The position numbers and the translations under genes are program-made. Below, one piece after another: positions 33,321-42,763 of a stretch of 64,000 nucleotides of DNA; positions within the stretch are counted from its first letter, which is position 1, and the number at the start of each line of letters is the position of its first letter. This DNA is from Deltaproteobacteria bacterium UBA5205 (GTDB taxonomy: Bacteria; Desulfobacterota; Syntrophorhabdia; Syntrophorhabdales; Syntrophorhabdaceae): positions 99,839-163,838 of the forward strand of contig DHVP01000029.1 in NCBI GenBank assembly GCA_002412715.1, read 5' to 3'. The notes beneath the pieces are model-generated. The model was given only the letters and a program-made list of their open reading frames with translations. It did no database searches and was not told the origin of the DNA.

Positions 33321-34487
33321 TTAGTCTGCCTGCTTCCTGAGAAATGTCGGAATGTCGTAGCGATCGTCATCGATGTCGATGGTGTCGCTCTTTTGCCTGA
33401 TCTCTTTATAGTCTACCTTGTAATCGATGGCGACCTTCTTCTTCATGAAGGACGGGACATTTTCCTCGTCGAAGAGCTTGCCCCTGGGGAAAGGCTCCGT
33501 CTTGTCTTCGTCGATTACTGCCCGTTCTTCGAAGCCGGTTGCGATGACGGTGATCCTGATGGTATCCTGCATGGACTCATCGTAGACAAGTCCCCAGATG
33601 ATCTTCGCGTCTTCATGGGCCTGTTCCTGGATGAGGGTAGAGGCCTCGCTGACCTCCATCAAGGTCATGTCGGTGTTGCCGGTGACGTTGATGAGGACGC
33701 CGCGGGCGCCGTGGATGGAAATGTCTTCGAGCAGCGGGCTCGATATGGCCTTCTGTGCCGCATCGCGGGCCCTGCTTTCTCCCTGCGATTCGCCGATGCC
33801 CATGATAGCCATCCCGCGTTCGCTCATGATCGTCTTCACATCGGCGAAATCGACGACGACATGGCCGGACCCGACGATAAGGTCGGATATGCTTCGTACG
33901 GCATTGAGAAGGACCTCATCAGCCTTGAGGAAGGCCTCCATGATCGTCATGTGCTTGCCGCCGATGGAAAGAAGCCGCTGGTTCGGTATGGTGATGAGAG
34001 AGTCGACCCGCGATTTCAACTGAATGACGCCGTTTTCCGACTGGGTCATCCTGTCTTTTCCTTCAAAGGCGAAGGGTTTCGTGGTTATTGCCACGGTGAG
34101 GGCGCCTACCTCCCTCGCTATCTCCGCGATGACCGGGGACGCGCCCGTTCCGGTGCCGCCGCCGAGCCCGCAGGTGATGAAGACCATGTGTGCACCCTTG
34201 AGATGGTCCTTGATCTTGTCGACATCCTCAAGGGCGGCCTTCTTGCCCACCTCGGGATTGGCCCCCGCACCGAGCCCCTCCGTCAGCTTCGTGCCGATCT
34301 GGATCTTGACGGGCGCCTTGCACGTACTCAATGACTTGATGTCGGTGTTGAGGGCGATGAATTCAACGCCCTGAACGCCCGCTTCCACCATGTTGTTGAG
34401 CGCGTTGCAGCCACCTCCTCCAACGCCGACCACAATGAGTTTTGCTGAAAATCCGTTGCTCTCGTCCATGTAGAACATTCCGCTCAC
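33321..34487 (-). CDS. ftsZ: Cell division protein FtsZ
   Basis: The tubulin-like GTPase that forms the division ring. 388 residues: VVGVGGGGCNALNNMVEAG at the N-terminus, the tubulin signature GLGGGTGTGASP near residue 117, and a conserved C-terminal peptide DRYDIPTFLRKQAD that should bind FtsA. The GTG at 34487 has AGGAGG six bases upstream; ATGs at 34478 and 34469 are alternatives. It is the last gene of the dcw cluster, ten bases after ftsA. Confidence 0.97.
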   Translation of the reverse strand: MSGMFYMDESNGFSAKLIVVGVGGGGCNALNNMVEAGVQGVEFIALNTDIKSLSTCKAPVKIQIGTKLTEGLGAGANPEVGKKAALEDVDKIKDHLKGAHMVFITCGLGGGTGTGASPVIAEIAREVGALTVAITTKPFAFEGKDRMTQSENGVIQLKSRVDSLITIPNQRLLSIGGKHMTIMEAFLKADEVLLNAVRSISDLIVGSGHVVVDFADVKTIMSERGMAIMGIGESQGESRARDAAQKAISSPLLEDISIHGARGVLINVTGNTDMTLMEVSEASTLIQEQAHEDAKIIWGLVYDESMQDTIRITVIATGFEERAVIDEDKTEPFPRGKLFDEENVPSFMKKKVAIDYKVDYKEIRQKSDTIDIDDDRYDIPTFLRKQAD

Positions 34488-34497
34488 CTCGCACCTC

Positions 34498-35751
34498 CTA
34501 GAATATTTCTTTAAACCAGTCCTTCATTTTCGTGAGCAGCTTCTGGTTGCTGAAGAGTTTCTTCATCGACCGTGAAGCATCAAACCCACGCCTCTTCCCC
34601 CGACCCTCCTTGAAACCGAAAAGCAAAAGCCCCACCGCTGTGGCATATGCGGGGTTGTTGACAACATCGATAAGACCGCCCACGCCTATGGGGTCCCCCT
34701 TGCGCGCCGGAAGATTGAAAATGTTTTCAGCCAGCTCCGGCAGGCCGTCGAGGTTCGAGCACCCGCCCGTGAGCACCACGCCCGACGCCAGGAGTTTTTC
34801 GAGCCCCGATTTTTTGATTTCCTCGTAGATAAGTGAGGCCACCTCCTCGACCCTCGGTTCTATAATGTCCGCGAGGGTTTTGCGCTGAAGCGTCCGTGGT
34901 TTTCGCCCGCCGACGCTCGGTACCTCGATGGTTTCGTTTTGTCCGACAAGGCTCGCCATCGCGCAGCCGTATTTCTTCTTGATTTTTTCCGCGTCATCGA
35001 TAGGCGTGCGCAGCCCGATGGCAATGTCGTTCGTTATGTTGTTCCCGCCGAAAGGCAGGACGGATGTGTGTTTTATCGAGCCGTTGGCGTAGACTGCGAT
35101 GTCACTCGTACCTCCGCCGATGTCGACGACGGCGACCCCGATCTCTCTTTCTTCCGGCGTGAGGACCGCCTCCGCCGACGCAAGCTGGCAGAGTATGACG
35201 TCATCGACATTGAGCCCCGCCAGTTTGCAGCATTTAATGATGTTCTGAGCGGAGGAGATGCTGCCTGTCACGATGTGTACCTTGACCTCAAGCCTGACCC
35301 CCGTTATACCCACGGGGTCCCTGATCCCGTCCTGGTCGTCGACGATGAACTCCTGGGGGATGACATGGATGAGTTCCCTGTCGGCAGGGATCGCCACCGC
35401 CTTTGCGGCGTCGATTGCCCGGTCGATGTCATCGGGGCGAACCTCCCTGTCCTTGACCGCAACGACACCGTTGCTGTTGAAGCTCTTTATGTGAGCCCCC
35501 CCGATACCGGCAAGGCAGGAGTCGATCTTGATGCCGGCCATGAGTTCCGCTTCCTCGACGGCCTTCTTGATGGAATTGACGGTGCTGTCCATATTGACGA
35601 CAACTCCCTTGCGGAGGCCCGTTGACGGGTGTGAACCGATGCCGACAATGTTGACCTTGTCGTCCGACGTCTTTCCGACGACCACGCAGATCTTTGTCGT
35701 CCCAATGTCAAGCCCTACAAGCAGCTGTTCGTCGTCCTTCACCCGGCTCAC
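34498..35751 (-). CDS. ftsA: Cell division protein FtsA
   Basis: Actin-like membrane tether of FtsZ. 417 residues: VGLDIGTTKICVVVG (phosphate 1), VVDIGGGTSDIAVY (phosphate 2), GVVLTGGCSNLDGL (adenosine motif). The C-terminal amphipathic helix (LLTKMKDWFKEIF) is the membrane-targeting end. It overlaps ftsQ by four bases. Confidence 0.97.
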   Translation of the reverse strand: MSRVKDDEQLLVGLDIGTTKICVVVGKTSDDKVNIVGIGSHPSTGLRKGVVVNMDSTVNSIKKAVEEAELMAGIKIDSCLAGIGGAHIKSFNSNGVVAVKDREVRPDDIDRAIDAAKAVAIPADRELIHVIPQEFIVDDQDGIRDPVGITGVRLEVKVHIVTGSISSAQNIIKCCKLAGLNVDDVILCQLASAEAVLTPEEREIGVAVVDIGGGTSDIAVYANGSIKHTSVLPFGGNNITNDIAIGLRTPIDDAEKIKKKYGCAMASLVGQNETIEVPSVGGRKPRTLQRKTLADIIEPRVEEVASLIYEEIKKSGLEKLLASGVVLTGGCSNLDGLPELAENIFNLPARKGDPIGVGGLIDVVNNPAYATAVGLLLFGFKEGRGKRRGFDASRSMKKLFSNQKLLTKMKDWFKEIF

Positions 35752-36449
35752 CCCTTCCTTTCCTGAATTATGGCGCCCCTTTCAAAGCGCGCATCGATAC
35801 ATTTTATGACAAGGCCGCGCTTGTCCGCGTCCCGAAGGACAGTCAGGGCCTTTTTCAGTCTCGCTTTGTGATCTTCCTTGCCGAGGACGATCTCCACTCC
35901 ATCCTCGAACCCGAAGATGGTCAGGTCACCTTGCCGGTAGGATACCTCGGAGAGCTGTCCCTTTTTCAGTGTACCGTCCTTTATAAAGGCGTTCGTCTCA
36001 TTGAATACGTTCTTCACGTCCGACCGGTCCCGGGCGCTGATGAGGTAAAGCCCCCTGACGTCGTCTTTTCCGAGAAAACGGTACGGCTCGCCCTGTTCGT
36101 CAAGGATGTAGACGGCACCATCCGGGGCGACCCACAGGGCGGAAGGCTTCTTTTCCTTCACGTCGATGACGAGAGAAAAAGGATACATCCTCTTGACGCT
36201 CACCTCTTTGACGAACGGATGGGACGTAAGGGCTTCGCGGACCTTCGCAACGTCAACCTTGAAGATGCTTTCCGTCAGGTACGGCGTGATCTTGGCCATC
36301 GTCTCTTTGTCGCCGAGCTGGCTTAAACCGTTCACCTTGATGTTTTGCAGGAAGAAGAGTGGTTCCTCCCGGGAGAACAGGTAGGCGATCGAGAGCATCG
36401 AAAGGATGCACACCGGCCCGATGAAGAGTATGTACAAGAACTTTTTCAT
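35748..36449 (-). CDS. ftsQ: Cell division protein FtsQ
   Basis: A bitopic division protein linking early and late divisome proteins. 233 residues: membrane helix at about 5-25, POTRA domain starting FFLQNIKVNGLSQLGDKETM, then the beta domain. It lies at the expected place between ddl and ftsA with four-base overlaps on both sides. Confidence 0.9.
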   Translation of the reverse strand: MKKFLYILFIGPVCILSMLSIAYLFSREEPLFFLQNIKVNGLSQLGDKETMAKITPYLTESIFKVDVAKVREALTSHPFVKEVSVKRMYPFSLVIDVKEKKPSALWVAPDGAVYILDEQGEPYRFLGKDDVRGLYLISARDRSDVKNVFNETNAFIKDGTLKKGQLSEVSYRQGDLTIFGFEDGVEIVLGKEDHKARLKKALTVLRDADKRGLVIKCIDARFERGAIIQERKG

Positions 36450-37354
36450 GTCTTCAGTGACGCTCCTGCCAGGATCTCCTCGATAAGTTCATCGAATGTC
36501 CTGCCTTCATACGCCCATGCCTTGGGGACGAGAGACGTTTCCGTCATGCCGGGCGACGTATTGATATCGATAACAAGAGGTATCCCGTCCCTGATAAGCA
36601 TGTCCGTCCGCACACATCCCGAAAGGTCGAACCTCCGGTACACGTCCATGGCGATGGCCTGGGCCTTTTTCGCCAAAGTCCGTGATATTTTGGCGGGGAC
36701 GATATATTCCGTCATCCCCCTGGTATACTTTGCCTCGAAATCGTAAAAACCGGACAACGGCCGCACCTCGATGACGGGAAGCGCCCTTCCGTTGACAATG
36801 GCAACGGTGATTTCCTGTCCGGAGACGAACTCCTCGATGACAATCTTCCTGTCGTATTTCGAGGCCATTTCCATGGCTGCCGGGATGTCTTTCTTCTTGT
36901 GGACCATTGATATCCCGATCGTCGAGCCCTCGTTTGCCGGCTTGACCACGAAGGGCGGCTTGAGACCGATCTTGTCGCCGGCCCCCACTATGGCGTAGGC
37001 CGGGGTCGGGATGTCCGTCGCTTTCAGGATGAACTTCATGACGGCCTTGTCCATGGCGGCCGATGAACCGAGGACCCCGGGGCCCGTGTAGGGTATGCCC
37101 ATGATCTCGAGAAGGCCCTGGACGGTCCCGTCTTCGCCCCACCTGCCATGGAGGACTATGAATGCCGCATTGATCTTCTCTTTCTTCAATTTGTCGACAA
37201 GACGTTCCTTTGCATCGATGGCGACGGCGTTATATCCCGTTCTCACCAGGCTTTCCAGCACGGCTGCGCCGCTCTTCAGGGATATTTCCCTCTCCGAGGA
37301 CCGTCCTCCCAGAAGGACGCCGATCTTCATATTCTTCAAGGTTTTCTTATCCAT
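36446..37354 (-). CDS. ddl: D-alanine--D-alanine ligase
   Basis: An ATP-grasp ligase making D-Ala-D-Ala for the stem peptide. About 302 residues from the ATG at 37354, which overlaps the end of murB; a TTG at 37384 would add ten residues. Motifs: GVLLGGRSSEREISLKSG, VLHGRWGEDGTVQGLLE, PFVVKPANEGSTIGI, and VIDINTSPGMTETS near the C-terminus. Confidence 0.95.
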   Translation of the reverse strand: MDKKTLKNMKIGVLLGGRSSEREISLKSGAAVLESLVRTGYNAVAIDAKERLVDKLKKEKINAAFIVLHGRWGEDGTVQGLLEIMGIPYTGPGVLGSSAAMDKAVMKFILKATDIPTPAYAIVGAGDKIGLKPPFVVKPANEGSTIGISMVHKKKDIPAAMEMASKYDRKIVIEEFVSGQEITVAIVNGRALPVIEVRPLSGFYDFEAKYTRGMTEYIVPAKISRTLAKKAQAIAMDVYRRFDLSGCVRTDMLIRDGIPLVIDINTSPGMTETSLVPKAWAYEGRTFDELIEEILAGASLKT

Positions 37355-38243
37355 TGAACCCCCAGAGTTCAACCTCTTCTTCAAGTTTGACCCCGAGCTT
37401 TGAGAAGACCTCTTCTTTTACCTTTTCGATGAGGGCCGCTATATCCCGGGCCTTTGCGTGCCCGAGATTTACGATGAAGTTGGTGTGTTTCTCGGAGACG
37501 CAGGCATCGCCTATGCGGTATCCTCTCAGACCTGCCTTTTCGACGAACCACCAGGCCGACTGACCACTGACACCCTTGAAGACCGATCCTGCCGAAGGGT
37601 ATTCCATGGGATGGTTCTTCCTTCTGGTCTGATAGACGTAGTCCATATCCCCTTCAAGCTCTTTCACATCGGCGGCCTTGAGGTGGAATCTGCCGCTGAT
37701 GACGCATTCATGCCGGCCGACAGGCGAAGCACGGTAGCCGAAATCTTCGGGCCGCACCTCTTTTTCAATGATCTCGCCGCGCTCGTTCAGGACATCGATC
37801 CCGGTAAGGGTATCCGATATCGACTGGCCGAAGCTTCCGGCGTTCATCCTGACCCCGCCGCCGACGCTGCCGGGTATCCAGTATAGTTTCTCGAGGCCTC
37901 CAAGGCCCCGCTTTGCACATTCGCTTATGAACCTCTTCAGGGAATATCCCCCGCCTACTTCTGCGATGGCACCGTCGGGAGTTCTTTTGAAAGTAAGGCG
38001 ATTCATTTTTGTTATCCTTATCAGCGCCTCCCGTATCCCCTCATCGCTGACGATGATATTGGTGCCGTTGCCCAGGAAACGGCAGGGGATGGCGCCGTCG
38101 TTAAGGCGACGAACCATTGCCGAGATGTCGGCCCTGTCAACGGGATAGAGAAGCAGTTTCGCCGGCCCGCCGACCCGCATCGAGGTATACCGTTTCATGG
38201 GTACCTCTCTCAATACAGCCCCCTTTATTCCTTTCCAGTCCAT
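37347..38243 (-). CDS. murB: UDP-N-acetylenolpyruvoylglucosamine reductase
   Basis: FAD/NADPH enzyme that completes UDP-MurNAc synthesis. 298 residues: TSMRVGGPAKLLLYP, FLGNGTNIIVSDEG, LYWIPGSVGGGVRMNAGSFG, and YPSAGSVFKGVSGQSAWWFV with the catalytic Ser, plus SEKHTNFIVNLGHA. It overlaps murC by 19 bases. Confidence 0.95.
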   Translation of the reverse strand: MDWKGIKGAVLREVPMKRYTSMRVGGPAKLLLYPVDRADISAMVRRLNDGAIPCRFLGNGTNIIVSDEGIREALIRITKMNRLTFKRTPDGAIAEVGGGYSLKRFISECAKRGLGGLEKLYWIPGSVGGGVRMNAGSFGQSISDTLTGIDVLNERGEIIEKEVRPEDFGYRASPVGRHECVISGRFHLKAADVKELEGDMDYVYQTRRKNHPMEYPSAGSVFKGVSGQSAWWFVEKAGLRGYRIGDACVSEKHTNFIVNLGHAKARDIAALIEKVKEEVFSKLGVKLEEEVELWGFNG

Positions 38244-39601
38244 GCGCTTACCAGTTTCTCATCGATCCTGTAAAGGTCGCCCGCACCTAAAGTGAGAACG
38301 AGATCTCCCGCCTTTGCATTCTCGATGATCTTCTGCACCACATCTTCCCTCGTCGGTGCGAAGATCACGTTCTTGTGCCCGCTCATGCGTATCTTCTCGG
38401 CCAGGTTTGACCCGCTGATTCCCTCTATGGGGTCTTCCGACGCCGCGTAGATCTCGGTCAGGATCAGGATATCCGCTTCATTGAAAGATGTGGCGAACTG
38501 TTCCATCAGGCCCTGCGTCCTCGTATACCGGTGAGGTTGGAAGGCGACGATGATCCGGTCTTTCCACATCCTTCTGATGGCTGAAAGGGTCGCCTTTATC
38601 TCTGTCGGATGATGCCCGTAGTCGTCTATGAGCTTTATGTCCCCGTCGTACTTTATCTCCAGCCTTCTGTGTATGCCCGAGAAATTCTTGAGCGCTTCCT
38701 GGATGGTACGGAAGGGTACGTCGAGTTCGATGGCCACGCCGCAGGCGGCCAGGGCGTTAACGACGTTGTGTATGCCCGGAAGGGTCAGTTCTATCTCGCC
38801 CAGGTCATAACCTTTATATATGACCCGGAACCTTGTGAGGAAACCCTCATAGGAGATGTTGTCGGCCCTGAGGTCGGCCTGCTTTGAGAGGCCATAGGTC
38901 ATGTAGCGGCGCTTGAGCATGGGGATGATGCTCTGAATGTTCGCGTTGTCTATACATATGATGTTGACGCCGTAGAAGGGTACTTTATTGAGAAAGGCAA
39001 GAAAGGCCGCCTTGATCTCGTTTATGTCCCTATAGAAATCGAGGTGCTCGAGGTCGATGTTCGTCGCCACGGCAATGGTGGGGAAAAGGAGCAGGAAAGT
39101 GCCGTCGCTTTCGTCGGCTTCGGCAACCAGGTACTTGCTGTCTCCCAGCTTTGCGTTGCTCCCCAGGCTGTTGAGCCTTCCCCCGATGACACATGTCGGG
39201 TCCAATCCGGCGTGACCCAGGATGGAAGAGACGAGGGACGTTGTTGTAGTCTTCCCGTGTGCACCGGCAACGGCCACTGAATATTTCATCCGCATCAGCT
39301 CGGCGAGCATCTCGGCGCGCTGGATCACGGGGATGAAAAGCTCCCTGGCCTTTTTCACCTCGGGGTTATCGAGCCTGACCGCGGAGGAGACGACGACGAC
39401 ATCGGAATCGATGATGTTCTCCTCGTTGTGTCCCTGGAAGATAGTGGCGCCAAGGGATTCGAGGCGCTCGGTTATGTCCGTCCTGCGCACATCGGAGCCG
39501 GTGACCTTGAAACCGAGATTGATGAGAACCTCGGCGATGCCGCTCATCCCGATGCCGCCGATGCCGACAAAATGGACGCGTTCTATTTTATGAAAGACCA
39601 T
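38225..39601 (-). CDS. murC: UDP-N-acetylmuramate--L-alanine ligase
   Basis: Adds L-Ala to UDP-MurNAc. 458 residues of the Mur ligase fold: VHFVGIGGIGMSGIAEVLIN at the start, ATP-binding VAGAHGKTTTTSLVS, ATNIDLEHLDFY, and DDYGHHPTEIKATL, a MurC hallmark. Overlaps murB and murG. Confidence 0.96.
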   Translation of the reverse strand: MVFHKIERVHFVGIGGIGMSGIAEVLINLGFKVTGSDVRRTDITERLESLGATIFQGHNEENIIDSDVVVVSSAVRLDNPEVKKARELFIPVIQRAEMLAELMRMKYSVAVAGAHGKTTTTSLVSSILGHAGLDPTCVIGGRLNSLGSNAKLGDSKYLVAEADESDGTFLLLFPTIAVATNIDLEHLDFYRDINEIKAAFLAFLNKVPFYGVNIICIDNANIQSIIPMLKRRYMTYGLSKQADLRADNISYEGFLTRFRVIYKGYDLGEIELTLPGIHNVVNALAACGVAIELDVPFRTIQEALKNFSGIHRRLEIKYDGDIKLIDDYGHHPTEIKATLSAIRRMWKDRIIVAFQPHRYTRTQGLMEQFATSFNEADILILTEIYAASEDPIEGISGSNLAEKIRMSGHKNVIFAPTREDVVQKIIENAKAGDLVLTLGAGDLYRIDEKLVSAWTGKE

Positions 39602-40655
39602 GTTCTATTCCTCCGATGATACGCGATGCGGCATCTTCCACGAATATCTTTCCCAGGTTGTCGCCCATTTCTTTTATGAGGGTCCTGTCTTCCATCAGCT
39701 CGGCGACGACCCCGAAGAGCCTGTCGCCTGTCGCCTCGTCATTGCTGATAAGGTAGCATCCCCCGCTCGCCTCGACGTGGGCCGCATTCTGCCACTGGTG
39801 GTTGCCGGCCGAATAGGGGTAGGGGATAAGTATGGCAGCCTTGCGGAAAAAGGCGAGCTCAAAGATCGTCGTGGCGCCCGCCCGTGATATGACGACGTCA
39901 GAGAGGGCGTAGTATCTCTCCATTTCGTTCGTGAAGGGAAATACCTCGTGGGCGACACCGCTCGACGAATAGGCCTCGCGTATCCTCTCAAAATCGTCGC
40001 TGCCTGTCTGATGATAGACGATAATGTTCTTGTGCTTCTCAAGGAAGGGCAAAAGGGAAACGACGGCATCGTTGATGCTTTTCGCGCCCCGTGAGCCGCC
40101 GAAGACGAATATGCCGAAAGAACCGGCCTCTTTGAGGCCTTCGAGTTTCTTCAGTTTCTGACGCAAGGGATTGCCGCTGTGAACGACGCGCCCGGCAGGG
40201 AGATATTTCCCGGTTTCTTCGAAGCTGACGAATACTTTACGGGTAATCTTCGCCAGGAGCTTGTTTGCGAGCCCGGGCTGGACATTCTGTTCATGGATGA
40301 AACAGGGGATGCCGAGAATCCTTCCCGCCAGTATGACCGGTACCGATGTGAAACCGCCCATGCCGAGAATGGCGTCAGGTTTTTCCCGTTTGAGGATCGT
40401 AAGGGACATGACGATGCCTTTGGCTATCCTCAAAAGAGTAACCGCCTTATGGATGGGAGAGCGTCCCAGGAACTGATGGGCCTCGATAAGGTGGAGCCTG
40501 AAACCCGCATCGGGTATGAACTTTCCTTCAAGGCCGTAGGGCGTCCCGATAAAGACGGCGCTGTTTTGGGCACTCTTTGCCATGAGCGCCTCACCGACGG
40601 CTATACCCGGAAAGATGTGCCCCCCTGTTCCGCCCGCGGATATGACAAGCCTCAT
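39588..40655 (-). CDS. murG: Lipid II synthase MurG
   Basis: Membrane-associated GT28 glycosyltransferase that adds GlcNAc to lipid I. 355 residues: SAGGTGGHIFPGIAVGEAL, CFIHEQNVQPGLANKLL, IFVFGGSRGAKSIN and the UDP-GlcNAc site DVVISRAGATTIFELAF. Starts by a four-base overlap with the gene at 40652-41440. Confidence 0.96.
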   Translation of the reverse strand: MRLVISAGGTGGHIFPGIAVGEALMAKSAQNSAVFIGTPYGLEGKFIPDAGFRLHLIEAHQFLGRSPIHKAVTLLRIAKGIVMSLTILKREKPDAILGMGGFTSVPVILAGRILGIPCFIHEQNVQPGLANKLLAKITRKVFVSFEETGKYLPAGRVVHSGNPLRQKLKKLEGLKEAGSFGIFVFGGSRGAKSINDAVVSLLPFLEKHKNIIVYHQTGSDDFERIREAYSSSGVAHEVFPFTNEMERYYALSDVVISRAGATTIFELAFFRKAAILIPYPYSAGNHQWQNAAHVEASGGCYLISNDEATGDRLFGVVAELMEDRTLIKEMGDNLGKIFVEDAASRIIGGIEHGLS

Positions 40656-41440
40656 GACTTCCCTCCTTCGGTCTTCATCATCGTTCCCGCAAAGGGGACG
40701 ATGAGGGCGAGGAAAAGCACCGGCTGGTAGAGGAGCCCGGCGGAGAATTTGACCCCTACGACCATGAGGATGTCCATCGCGACATAAAGAAAGCCGAAAA
40801 AAGGCAGTGTGGTTGAAAAAGCGCTCTTTTTCATGACGAAGGCGAAGCTTGCCGCCAGAAGGGCGAAGGACGCCCCGAGAAGTATGTATTTGTTGATCTC
40901 TGAAAGACCGGCGGGGCCGCCGCCGAGGATTGCCACACCCTGCCGGTACACCAGGAAGGAGGCGATGATTGAATACGCCGCTATAAAGGGAATGATGCGG
41001 TGCCTGCCAATGATGAAGAGATACAGGATGAGGGCCAGGGCGAATGAGATCATGAAAACGAGTCTGCCCGTAATGAAAAGGTTGAAACCCGACGAAAAGA
41101 AAAGGATCGAAAGGGCCATAACCTCTTTGAAGAAATCCTGGCCTTTTTCCTCCATGCCGATGAGGTAGAAAATGAAGGCATAGAAAGAGAGAAAGACGAT
41201 GGCCGTGTGAGCTGCGTCGGGAAGCACGAGCTTTGGATAGAAGAAGAAAAGGACGGTAACCATGAAACTAAGGACGATGAAGGGGTACTTCATTGCCTCG
41301 AGGGACCGCTGGGGGAGACGGAAGATGCCGTAACCCGCGGCCGCCCCGGCGACGATGATAAGGACCTTTACCAGGGTATACTCCCGGAAGAAGCTGTATA
41401 CAAGCAAGAGCGACAATATGGCGATGAGGATCTTTTTCAC
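40652..41440 (-). CDS. Ten-span membrane protein in the ftsW position (not FtsW)
   Basis: 262 residues, almost entirely hydrophobic. I count about ten short membrane segments (around residues 3-17, 28-43, 51-68, 77-95, 107-124, 126-145, 149-169, 186-206, 215-235 and 238-256) with tiny loops. It overlaps murD and murG by four bases each, exactly where ftsW normally sits. No SEDS features were found: no large loop with the catalytic Asp (HTDF-like), no PSE, no QPDLG. Its length is well below FtsW's ~370. Function unknown. A highly reduced SEDS relative or an unrelated divisome membrane protein are both possible. Confidence 0.7.
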   Translation of the reverse strand: MKKILIAILSLLLVYSFFREYTLVKVLIIVAGAAAGYGIFRLPQRSLEAMKYPFIVLSFMVTVLFFFYPKLVLPDAAHTAIVFLSFYAFIFYLIGMEEKGQDFFKEVMALSILFFSSGFNLFITGRLVFMISFALALILYLFIIGRHRIIPFIAAYSIIASFLVYRQGVAILGGGPAGLSEINKYILLGASFALLAASFAFVMKKSAFSTTLPFFGFLYVAMDILMVVGVKFSAGLLYQPVLFLALIVPFAGTMMKTEGGKS

Positions 41441-42762
41441 AGCGCCTCCACTATCCTCCTGAAGGTGTTCCCTCTGTCCTTGTAGTCCCTGAACATATCA
41501 AAACTGCTGCACATGGGAGAAAGGAGCACCATATCTCCGTCGCCGGACTCGGCGAATGCCCGGTATACGGCGGCCGTCATGTCCGCCTCGAGGTAGGTCG
41601 GGATGATGTCGCCAAGTTCGGAGGCGATCTTGTCTTTTGCCTCGCCGATGGCTATGAGGGCCTTTATCTTGCCGCTCTCTTCGCGGATTACCCTGTAGCT
41701 GCCGCCCTTATCTTTCCCCCCCGCGATGAGGATGATGCCGCCGGTCATGCCTTCCAGGGCTCTTTTTGTGGCGTCCACGTTGGTCGCCTTGGAGTCGTTG
41801 TAAAACGAGACGCCCCGAACGGTGCGGACGAACTCAACCCTGTGGGAGAGTCCCCTGAAGGTCTTTAGGGCCTCTTCGATGATCTTCGGGTCTATGTGGT
41901 GGATGCGGGCCGCAAGGATGGCCGCAAGGATGTTCTCCGTATTGTGGACACCGACCAGGGGTGACAGGTCCCTCGGCCAGGAGGCCTCCTGGCCGTCGAG
42001 ACGGACATAGAGCCTGCCGTCTTTAGAGAAGGCGCCCTCATCGAGTTCGTCGGTCACCGAGAATTGAAGAACCCTCGGGGTTCCCTTTATGGCGACTTCA
42101 AGTCCCTTCTTGATGACGGCGAAATCTTTTTCCGTCTGGTTGTCGAAGATGCGGTATTTTGCCTCTTTGTATTCATTGTAGCCGCGATAGCGGTCGAGGT
42201 GGTCCTCTGTGATATTGAGAAGCAGCGCCGTCGCAGGTTTGAAGGTTTCGATGGTCTCAAGCTGGAAGCTGCTCACCTCGACGATGACGTGGGAGTTCTT
42301 TCTCCCGTCAGCGACGTAATTGATGAGAGGATTGCCTATGTTGCCCCCGACAAAGACCGGCCCGAAGGCCTTCTCGAAGATCGCGCCGATAAGGCTTGTG
42401 GTAGTCGTCTTGCCATTCGTGCCGGTTATCGCTACGATAGGTTCGTTTATAAAGGAGGAGGCAAGTTCCATCTCGCCGATGACCCGCACACCGGATTTCC
42501 TTGCCCGTTGCAGCACAGGAAGTTCGCTGTCGACGCCGGGGGAGAGGACGATCATGGGATAGGCCGCGAAATCTTCGTCGCGATGCGGTCCGAAATGGCC
42601 GGTGAAGGCGACGCCGTCAAGGCTTTTGAGGGCGCTGTCAAGAGCGGCTTCGCTCTTTTCGTCGGCGAGTCCGATCGTTTTGCCCAGCCGGGAGAGAAAC
42701 CGGGCCGCAGCTATTCCCGAGGCACCGAGTCCGACGATTAATATGCTGTCAGGTATGTCCAT
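41437..42762 (-). CDS. murD: UDP-N-acetylmuramoylalanine--D-glutamate ligase
   Basis: Adds D-Glu to UDP-MurNAc-L-Ala. 441 residues: ILIVGLGASGIAAARFLSRL at the N-terminus, ATP loop AITGTNGKTTTTSLI, LLNITEDHLDRYRG, SHRVEFVRTVRGVSFYNDSK and the C-terminal LLSPMCSSFDMFRDYKDRG. It overlaps the following membrane-protein gene by four bases. Confidence 0.96.
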   Translation of the reverse strand: MDIPDSILIVGLGASGIAAARFLSRLGKTIGLADEKSEAALDSALKSLDGVAFTGHFGPHRDEDFAAYPMIVLSPGVDSELPVLQRARKSGVRVIGEMELASSFINEPIVAITGTNGKTTTTSLIGAIFEKAFGPVFVGGNIGNPLINYVADGRKNSHVIVEVSSFQLETIETFKPATALLLNITEDHLDRYRGYNEYKEAKYRIFDNQTEKDFAVIKKGLEVAIKGTPRVLQFSVTDELDEGAFSKDGRLYVRLDGQEASWPRDLSPLVGVHNTENILAAILAARIHHIDPKIIEEALKTFRGLSHRVEFVRTVRGVSFYNDSKATNVDATKRALEGMTGGIILIAGGKDKGGSYRVIREESGKIKALIAIGEAKDKIASELGDIIPTYLEADMTAAVYRAFAESGDGDMVLLSPMCSSFDMFRDYKDRGNTFRRIVEAL

Positions 42763-42763
42763 C

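Noticed and set aside
32973..34334. 453-codon plus-strand frame across the radical SAM and ftsZ genes
   Set aside because: It runs through the reverse complement of two unmistakable genes and has no recognisable domain.
40652..41440. Annotation of this gene as ftsW by position
   Set aside because: Length and lack of all SEDS motifs argue against it, so position alone was not accepted.
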